Below, one piece after another: positions 1-4,664 of a stretch of DNA of 7,050 nucleotides. Source of the DNA: Anaerolineales bacterium (GTDB lineage Bacteria > Chloroflexota > Anaerolineae > Anaerolineales > Villigracilaceae); the NCBI GenBank assembly GCA_015489255.1, contig WGAD01000304.1, positions 1 to 7,050 of the forward strand. Reading direction: 5' to 3'. The notes beneath the pieces are model-generated. The model was not told the origin of the DNA and did not search any database. It saw only the letters and a program-made list of their open reading frames with translations. Numbering within the stretch: the first letter of the stretch is position 1; each line of letters starts with the position of its first letter. Both the position numbers and the translations under genes were made by a program.

Positions 1-195
1 ATTGACGCCATCTTGCAAACCATGCTAGAAAACACCCCCCTGGACAACCGCGGCATCCGCCTGCAAGAGGGGCCGGATGGCAGCGTGGTCGTTTGGGTGG
101 GGTTATCGCGTTACGCCAGCGTAGATGAAGTCCCGGAGGAGGCCATCCGTCGCAGCATCCAGGCGGCCATCCAGGCCTGGGAAAACCGCCTATAG
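1..195 (+). CDS. C-terminal fragment of an unidentified protein (5' end outside window)
   Basis: An open frame runs in from the left edge, without a stop, to TAG at 193-195, giving 64 visible codons. The first ATG inside (position 22) is unlikely to be the real start because the frame is open to base 1. The visible tail has a short beta-like stretch (GSVVVWVGLSRYASVDEVP) followed by an amphipathic helix (EEAIRRSIQAAIQAWENRL). There is no membrane segment or cysteine. I do not recognise a named family. The pattern of a short strand followed by VPEE and a helix ending in W-E resembles tails I associate with Chloroflexota hypothetical proteins, which is a weak impression. The gene converges on the minus-strand transporter gene that ends at 221, leaving 25 bp between the stops. 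Confidence 0.7.
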   Translation: MDAILQTMLENTPLDNRGIRLQEGPDGSVVVWVGLSRYASVDEVPEEAIRRSIQAAIQAWENRL

Positions 196-220
196 CCTCC
201 CCGGTGCCCGGCAGCGCCCC

Positions 221-751
221 CTAGCGATACATCACCAGCCCTGCCAGCCCCGCCAGGATCAACACCATAGGGGAGGGCACGCCCAGCCACAAGGCAGCCA
301 GGGAGATCAGCGCCAACGCCCAGTGGCCTGTCCTTTTCGTTGGCAAGGAGTGAAAGATCTTCCACCCGACCACCGCGACCATCGCCGCCAGCGTCGGGGT
401 CAAGCCGTGCAAAAAGCCCGTCAGCCAACCGGCCTGACGCAAAGGCTCCAGCATCCACAAAGCCAGCACAACCATTGCCACCGGGGGAAAAAGCGCCCCG
501 GTCAACGCCGCCAGCATTCCTCCCACTCCTCCGCTGGCATAGCCTACGAGCAAGGCGAGTTTAATGGCTTCTCCTCCCGGCAACGCATTGGAAAAACCGA
601 CCGCTTCGACAAAACGGCGCTCATCCAACAAATCGCCCACCACCTCTTCATACACCAGCCCAATGGCTGCCGGCCCTGAGGTGCTCAGCGAAAACGATTT
701 GAAGAAAACCCAAAAGATGCGCAGCCACCGTTTACTTCTGTTCTTGGTCAT
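221..751 (-). CDS. CHR-family (chromate-transporter-like) short membrane protein, second of a pair
   Basis: This 176-residue protein belongs to the single-domain CHR (ChrA-like) transporters, which usually work as two-gene pairs equivalent to one full-length ChrA. Family members move chromate or other oxyanions across the inner membrane. Visible signatures are STSGPAAIG (residues 23-31), FVEAVGFSNALPGGEAIKLA (47-66), then a glycine-rich hydrophobic region with paired prolines (PP at 89-90). Hydrophobic stretches suggest about five membrane segments, and the basic N-terminus (MTKNRSKRW) suggests it faces the cytoplasm. I chose ATG at 751 because it overlaps the upstream stop as ATGA and has GGTGG at 757-761, five bases before it. 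An in-frame GTG at 763 would add four residues. The usual PGP of the family is PGG here, followed by E61 and K64, so the substrate may not be chromate. Confidence 0.85.
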   Translation of the reverse strand: MTKNRSKRWLRIFWVFFKSFSLSTSGPAAIGLVYEEVVGDLLDERRFVEAVGFSNALPGGEAIKLALLVGYASGGVGGMLAALTGALFPPVAMVVLALWMLEPLRQAGWLTGFLHGLTPTLAAMVAVVGWKIFHSLPTKRTGHWALALISLAALWLGVPSPMVLILAGLAGLVMYR

Positions 752-1260
752 GCAAACCACCACACCCCCAGCAACCCAGAAACCAGCAAAACCAGCGGCG
801 CAGAAAGGCCACGCGCCAGGGCAACAGCGCTACACAGAGCGATGACCGCCACCCGCCAATCGGGCAAGTGACCGCCATCCAGCAACATGCGCCCGGCGAC
901 AAAAAACATCAAAGCGCTGATGGCCGGCGTCAGCCCGTCCACCAGGCGTTCGATCCAGGCCGGGCGACCCAGGCGCCGCAACATCACCATCAACGCTCCC
1001 ACAAGGACGACCGGCGGCAGGATCGTGCCCAAAAAGGCTGCCGCCGCTCCCTCCACCCCTCCCAACCGATACCCGATGAAGAAAGCCAGTTTGACGGCCT
1101 CGCTGCCCGGCAAAATGCTCGTCACGCCCACGGCTTCGACAAATTGCGCCTGTGTCAGATACCGCCCTACCAGCTCCGTGTGCAACAAACCAATGGCTAC
1201 CAGCCCGGAAGTGCTCAGCAGGTTGGCCTTGAGAAACAGCCAGAAAATATCCCCAAACAT
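748..1260 (-). CDS. CHR-family (chromate-transporter-like) short membrane protein, first of a pair
   Basis: This 170-residue protein is a paralogue of the gene that follows it; the two probably form one heteromeric transporter. The shared signature is STSGLVAIG (residues 16-24), FVEAVGVTSILPGSEAVKLA (40-59), FIGYRLGGVEG, and LPP at 81-83. About five hydrophobic membrane segments are visible. It starts 6 bp after the elp3 stop with only a weak Shine-Dalgarno-like GAAAG, which suggests translation coupled to elp3. The stop TGA (750-748) overlaps the next ATG. Family resemblance is clear, but the canonical PGP is PGS, with acidic E54 and basic K57 in the motif. These departures match those in the partner, so the pair may be a divergent subfamily with a different ion as cargo. 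Confidence 0.86.
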   Translation of the reverse strand: MFGDIFWLFLKANLLSTSGLVAIGLLHTELVGRYLTQAQFVEAVGVTSILPGSEAVKLAFFIGYRLGGVEGAAAAFLGTILPPVVLVGALMVMLRRLGRPAWIERLVDGLTPAISALMFFVAGRMLLDGGHLPDWRVAVIALCSAVALARGLSAPLVLLVSGLLGVWWFA

Positions 1261-1266
1261 GGGCTT

Positions 1267-2880
1267 TCAATCCGTGTCAAAATCGCGGATCAGGTACAGT
1301 TCACCGCGCCGAAAACCGCGGTTGAGATAATACTGCCGCGTCCCCACGGCGGCGATAACCGCCAGCCGTCGAAAGCCACGCTCGCGGGCAATGTCGGCGG
1401 CGGCTTCCAACAGGCGCGTTCCCAGCCCGATGTGTTGCGCGGCGCCCGCATCTTCATGCCCCACCGGCAGCGACTGCCCATACACATGCACTTCGCGGAT
1501 CAATGCCGCCCCTTTCAGCTCTGGGATGCCTGCATCGGGAGCGTCCTTGCGCGGCAACGACAGGCGCAAAAATCCTGCCAGGCGGTCATCCGGTGTATCA
1601 AAGGAAAGGAAATGCTCCTCCGCTTCCGCTGCTTCGTAGGTCAAATCGTGCCAGGCCAGGGACTCAGGGTCGATCTTTTGGCCGCGCACCTCGCGGCAGC
1701 GGATACACTGGCAGCGCGTACCACGCCGCGCCATCTCGCGGTGCACGTCCTGGCGCAGGCTGGTGCGTCGGTTTCCTTCGACCACATGCGTGGAGGGAAT
1801 ATCGCGGATGACGCGATTGATGCGGCAATAGCGCGGCGTATGCGGCTTGATATCTGCCAGCAAGTTGACCAGTGTTTCCGTATCGTAAGGGTGGTATTCG
1901 CCGCGCTGCCAGTAAGCAAACAGCTCCGTATCGGGCAGCAACTGGGTGGGGTAAATTTTCAATTCATCGGGGCAATACCCTTGCCACAACCGCAAATAAT
2001 CCTGGCGGTCGCTGGCCGGCGTGGCCCCCAGGAGGTTGGGCATCCAGTGCATCACCACCTTGAAAGCCGCCGCCCGCAACAGGCGCGTGGCGGACATCAT
2101 GTCTGACGTCGTGTGGCCGCGCCGGTTGAGCGCCAGGATCCGGTCGTCCAGGCTTTGCGCGCCCAATTGCACTTTCGTCACCCCCAGGCGGCGCAGCCAG
2201 CGCAGTTCGCGCGGATCGATCTCGTCCGGGCGGGTCTCGATCACCAGGCCCACGTTCCGGTGGGCGGCGGTTTCATTCAGGCGTTGTGCCTCTTCCAGCG
2301 TCGGCGCTTCTTCGCCGTTCAGGGCATCGAAACAACGCTTGATAAACCATTCCTGGTAATCCCGCCGATAGGCGCTGAAGGTGCCGCCCAAAACCAGCAA
2401 TTCGATCTTGTCGGTCGGGTGTCCGGTGATCGTTAAAGTCTCCAGGCGGGCGCGCACCTGATCGTATGGGTCGAAGTTATGCTCCAGCCCTCTCATGGCT
2501 CCGGGTTCGTCCGGCAGGTACGATTTGGGCATACGCACATCCGTCGGGCAAAAGATGCACTGCCCCGGGCAGGGGTACGGCTTGGTGAGCACCGTCACCG
2601 TGGTAACGCCGGAAAGCGTCCGTACCGGTTTGAGCCGAATGCGGGCCAGCAGGTCCGGGTCTGGTTCAAGCTCGCCAGCGGCGACCATCTGCTGATACGC
2701 CATCACCAGGAAAGACTTCCCCAGGTAACCGCCTCCATCGGGCAGGGGATGGCGTCGCAACGCCTTGAGCACCGGCACCCCGGCGCGGACATCGGCCAGC
2801 GCCAGCCGCGCCAGGGCCAGTTTTTCCGGCGTCACCGTTTTGGCCTGCCGCCAACGTCGTTTTTTTTCTTCAAAAGACAT
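1267..2880 (-). CDS. elp3: Elp3: radical SAM/GNAT tRNA U34 carboxymethylation enzyme
   Basis: Elp3 uses a radical SAM cluster and acetyl-CoA to start the cm5 side chain on wobble uridine 34 of tRNA. The 537-residue length matches the family. The radical SAM domain (about 85-380) has three cluster cysteines spaced CX3CX2C (C104, C108, C111), then KSYLPDEPGAMRG, LVLGGTF, IETRPDE (215-221), VQLGAQSLDDRILALNRRGH and DELKIYPTQLLPDTEL. C390, C392 and C395 (CQCIRC) are a likely metal site. The GNAT domain (about 405-537) has IREVHVYG (461-468), the acetyl-CoA loop QHIGLGTRLLEAA and VGTRQYYLNRGF. I chose ATG 2880 because AGGTGA (2893-2888) lies seven bases upstream; an in-frame ATG at 2943 lies inside the divergent methyltransferase. 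It leads an operon with two transporter genes. A TAAAAT at 2955-2950 is a weak candidate -10. Its own biochemistry is inferred from homology. Confidence 0.95.
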   Translation of the reverse strand: MSFEEKKRRWRQAKTVTPEKLALARLALADVRAGVPVLKALRRHPLPDGGGYLGKSFLVMAYQQMVAAGELEPDPDLLARIRLKPVRTLSGVTTVTVLTKPYPCPGQCIFCPTDVRMPKSYLPDEPGAMRGLEHNFDPYDQVRARLETLTITGHPTDKIELLVLGGTFSAYRRDYQEWFIKRCFDALNGEEAPTLEEAQRLNETAAHRNVGLVIETRPDEIDPRELRWLRRLGVTKVQLGAQSLDDRILALNRRGHTTSDMMSATRLLRAAAFKVVMHWMPNLLGATPASDRQDYLRLWQGYCPDELKIYPTQLLPDTELFAYWQRGEYHPYDTETLVNLLADIKPHTPRYCRINRVIRDIPSTHVVEGNRRTSLRQDVHREMARRGTRCQCIRCREVRGQKIDPESLAWHDLTYEAAEAEEHFLSFDTPDDRLAGFLRLSLPRKDAPDAGIPELKGAALIREVHVYGQSLPVGHEDAGAAQHIGLGTRLLEAAADIARERGFRRLAVIAAVGTRQYYLNRGFRRGELYLIRDFDTD

Positions 2881-2898
2881 GGGAAAATCACCTATAAT
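2869..2898 (+). promoter_or_regulatory. Candidate promoter of the methyltransferase gene, probably leaderless
   Basis: A perfect TATAAT lies at 2893-2898. With an 18-bp spacer, TTCAAA at 2869-2874 matches four of six bases of TTGACA, and a T8 run (2860-2867) sits just upstream like an A/T-rich UP element. The ATG of the methyltransferase is at 2906, seven bases after the -10, which is where transcription would normally start. No Shine-Dalgarno sequence precedes the ATG. Both facts point to a leaderless mRNA. The -35 and T8 lie inside the first codons of elp3 on the other strand. Confidence 0.6.
2888..2893 (-). promoter_or_regulatory. Ribosome binding site of elp3
   Basis: The minus strand reads AGGTGA, seven bases before ATG 2880. 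It is a good Shine-Dalgarno match and decides the elp3 start. Its first base (2893) is also the first base of the plus-strand TATAAT box of the divergent methyltransferase. Confidence 0.75.
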
Positions 2899-2905
2899 TC
2901 GCCAT

Positions 2906-3607
2906 ATGAACGCGAACACCGCCTTGCGGTTGCTGGAAATCAATCGCCAATTTTACCAAACCTTCGGCGGCGCCTTTGCCTCCACCCGTCGGCGCCTCCA
3001 GCCGGGCGTCGAGCGGCTGCTGCCGCGCATCCCCCGGGCGGCAAACTGGCTAGACCTGGGTTGTGGCAACGGCTACCTTGCCCGCCGCCTGGCCGCCAAT
3101 GGGCACAGCGGGCGCTACCTGGGAGTGGATTTCAGCCGCCCCCTGCTGGACGAAGCCCCCTCCGGGGCCGTCTTTATCGAAGCCGACCTCACCGGCCCCT
3201 GGCGCGAACGTTTGCCGCACCCCCTCTGGGACGTGGTCAGCGCCTTTGCTGTGCTGCACCACCTGCCTGGAGAATCCTTGCGCCAGCAAGTGCTGCAACA
3301 AGCGCGGGCTTGCCTGCCTCGCGGCGGGTGGTTTTTGCATTCGGAGTGGCAATTCCTCAACAGCCCGCGCTGGCGTGCGCGCGTACAGCCCTGGGAGCGG
3401 GCCGGCCTGTCTCCTGCGGCGGTCGATGCGGACGACTACCTGCTCGACTGGCGGCATGGCGGCGAGGGCCTGCGCTATGTGCACCACTTCAGCGAGGCAG
3501 AATTGCAACGGCTGGCCGCAGCCAGCGGCTTCCACGTGCGCGAGACCTTTTATTCCGACGGGAAGGAGGGCAACCTGGCCCTCTACCAAATCTGGGAAGC
3601 GGTCTGA
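2906..3607 (+). CDS. Class I SAM-dependent methyltransferase, Trm9/ALKBH8-like
   Basis: This 233-residue Rossmann-fold methyltransferase has motif I LDLGCGNGYL (49-58), an acidic ribose-binding residue in GVDFS (D75), EADLTG (D94), and motif IV/post region AVLHHLPGE (115-123), followed by a C-terminal FSEAELQRLAAASGF helix-strand unit. Several features are more specific than a generic methyltransferase. The N-terminal FYQTFGGAFASTRRRLQPGV (16-35) matches the Trm9/ALKBH8 pattern of a Tyr, then F-S-x-T-R, then P-x-V/I before motif I. RYVHHFSEAEL (190-200) matches their R-Y-Y-H-x-F-x-x-x-E-L block. Trm9 methylates cm5U34 in tRNA to mcm5U, using Trm112 as partner. ATG 2906 is chosen because motif spacing fits and TATAAT lies at 2893-2898; the frame is open further upstream but overlaps elp3. 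It is divergent from elp3. The methyltransferase fold is sure; the tRNA role is inference. Confidence 0.9.
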   Translation: MNANTALRLLEINRQFYQTFGGAFASTRRRLQPGVERLLPRIPRAANWLDLGCGNGYLARRLAANGHSGRYLGVDFSRPLLDEAPSGAVFIEADLTGPWRERLPHPLWDVVSAFAVLHHLPGESLRQQVLQQARACLPRGGWFLHSEWQFLNSPRWRARVQPWERAGLSPAAVDADDYLLDWRHGGEGLRYVHHFSEAELQRLAAASGFHVRETFYSDGKEGNLALYQIWEAV

Positions 3608-3623
3608 GCGCGCCGCCGCTCAG
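3604..3623. terminator. Inverted repeat spanning both convergent stop codons, possible bidirectional terminator
   Basis: CTGAGCG (3604-3610) and CGCTCAG (3617-3623) form a perfect 7-bp stem around the six-base loop CGCCGC. The left arm holds the TGA stop of the methyltransferase (3605-3607) and the right arm holds the TGA stop of the minus-strand gene (3622-3620). No T-run follows on either side, so a classic intrinsic terminator is not shown. It may slow read-through between the convergent genes. Confidence 0.45.
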
Positions 3624-4651
3624 GGCACGTTATCTGGCCACAGGATGTATTGCCACCAGTTGTGATGAATCCCATTTGTACGCCCGGCAACGTGCGGCAG
3701 GTGTTTCAGCCACCAGCGGTGATGCTGCAACAAATCCCCGTTTCCCCATTCCTGCGCGTTGACCTGGCGCACATCGCCCTGAAAGTTCGGGAAGTTGTTC
3801 AACCAGTCGTAACATTCGCTAGGCACATACCGCGGGTTGCCCCAGTCGTAATCGCGCTCACTGTTGGGGGCAAAGTGGATCGTGCCAACGGCAGCCCGCC
3901 CCGGCGCTTTCAGATCGTAACGAGTGAAGCGTTCCCACAGGTTGGCCTCTCCCTGCAAGCCGGCAAAGGTGCGCGCCATGATCGACTCCGCCCGGTGCCC
4001 AAAGGATTCCAGCATCTCCCCCACCCCACGTTCATAGGAGAACCCCATCACCACAAAGCGGCGGGGACAGGTTTCGGTGCCCTTGAGCACCGGGCCGTTG
4101 CACCAGAACGCCCCCTTCCCCCCCATGACGGATTCATAAAACCCGCCGTGGGGAAAGGCAAAGACCCAAATCTCATCTACCTCGCCACGGGCGACGCGCT
4201 CGAGCGCGTTCAGGCGGCGCAAGATGTCCAGGTAATCAGCTTGTTCCGGCTGGTGTGGGGGTTCCACGCCCTGCAGCACGCGCCAATATGTTTCCGGCGT
4301 GTAGCGAAAGCCATCCTTAAAGCGGGGAAACTCGGGCAGCACCACCCGTTCCACAATCTCATAGCGTGCCAGGCCGCTGCTGTCTTGCAAGATTTCCCGG
4401 CCAAAAGCATTCGCCAGCTGATCCGGGTGATTCCAGCGCATCGTCTCGCGCAAGGTGCGGCCATCCTCATCCATTGGCGGATCGAAGACCACCACCAGCA
4501 CCTTGTTACGTATGATCTGCGCCGGTTCTTCTGCTGAATCGGGCAGAGAGGCAGGAGAATAGACTGGCGCCCCATTCGTCTGCGGAGAAGTGGTTCCACC
4601 CAGCAAACGGCGCAGCCAGTCGAACAGGGCAGCCAGGGTGTCTTGGCTCAT
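3620..4651 (-). CDS. Conserved protein of unknown function, 343 residues
   Basis: I do not recognise a named family. After a short helix (MSQDTLAALFDWLRRLLGG) and a low-complexity linker, a folded domain begins near residue 47 with a hydrophobic strand and acidic turn (NKVLVVVFDPPMDEDG). Motifs that look conserved or catalytic are IWVFAFPHGGFYES (161-174), HRAESIMARTF (219-229), HFAPNSERDYDWGN (259-272), EWGNGD (301-306) and HHRWWLKHLPHVAG (310-323). They are rich in His, Asp, Asn, Glu and Trp. There is no clear signal peptide or membrane segment, so it is probably cytoplasmic. Two cysteines (C184, C195) lie in the middle. ATG 4651 is chosen because GGGAGG lies five bases upstream; an in-frame ATG at 4723 is inside the preceding gene. 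It follows the membrane protein gene by 13 bp, so the two probably share a transcript. The motifs could suit a metal-dependent hydrolase or a carbohydrate-binding protein, but nothing here settles it. Confidence 0.85.
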   Translation of the reverse strand: MSQDTLAALFDWLRRLLGGTTSPQTNGAPVYSPASLPDSAEEPAQIIRNKVLVVVFDPPMDEDGRTLRETMRWNHPDQLANAFGREILQDSSGLARYEIVERVVLPEFPRFKDGFRYTPETYWRVLQGVEPPHQPEQADYLDILRRLNALERVARGEVDEIWVFAFPHGGFYESVMGGKGAFWCNGPVLKGTETCPRRFVVMGFSYERGVGEMLESFGHRAESIMARTFAGLQGEANLWERFTRYDLKAPGRAAVGTIHFAPNSERDYDWGNPRYVPSECYDWLNNFPNFQGDVRQVNAQEWGNGDLLQHHRWWLKHLPHVAGRTNGIHHNWWQYILWPDNVP

Positions 4652-4656
4652 CGGAA

Positions 4657-4662
4657 CCTCCC
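4657..4662 (-). promoter_or_regulatory. Strong ribosome binding site of the 343-residue protein
   Basis: The minus strand reads GGGAGG, five bases before ATG 4651 and directly after the upstream TAG stop (4667-4665). It fixes the start and suggests efficient independent initiation within a shared mRNA. Confidence 0.75.
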
Positions 4663-4664
4663 TT

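Noticed and set aside
203..218. Possible weak hairpin GGTGC/GCGCC between the convergent genes at the left end
   Set aside because: It has only five pairs including one G-T and no T-run, so it is too weak to call a terminator in G+C-rich DNA.
868..2106. A 412-codon plus-strand open frame opposite elp3 and the first CHR gene
   Set aside because: It is antisense to two clearly recognised genes. Its translation is rich in Gln, Arg and His with no domain, as expected for a shadow frame in G+C-rich DNA.
2880..2943. Longer elp3 start at ATG 2943
   Set aside because: It would extend into the methyltransferase coding region. ATG 2880 has a well-spaced AGGTGA and begins the typical Elp3 N-terminus.
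2479..3762. A 427-codon plus-strand open frame across elp3, the methyltransferase and the 343-residue protein gene
   Set aside because: It crosses three supported genes in other frames and is low-complexity Pro/Arg/Ala-rich, so it is a shadow.
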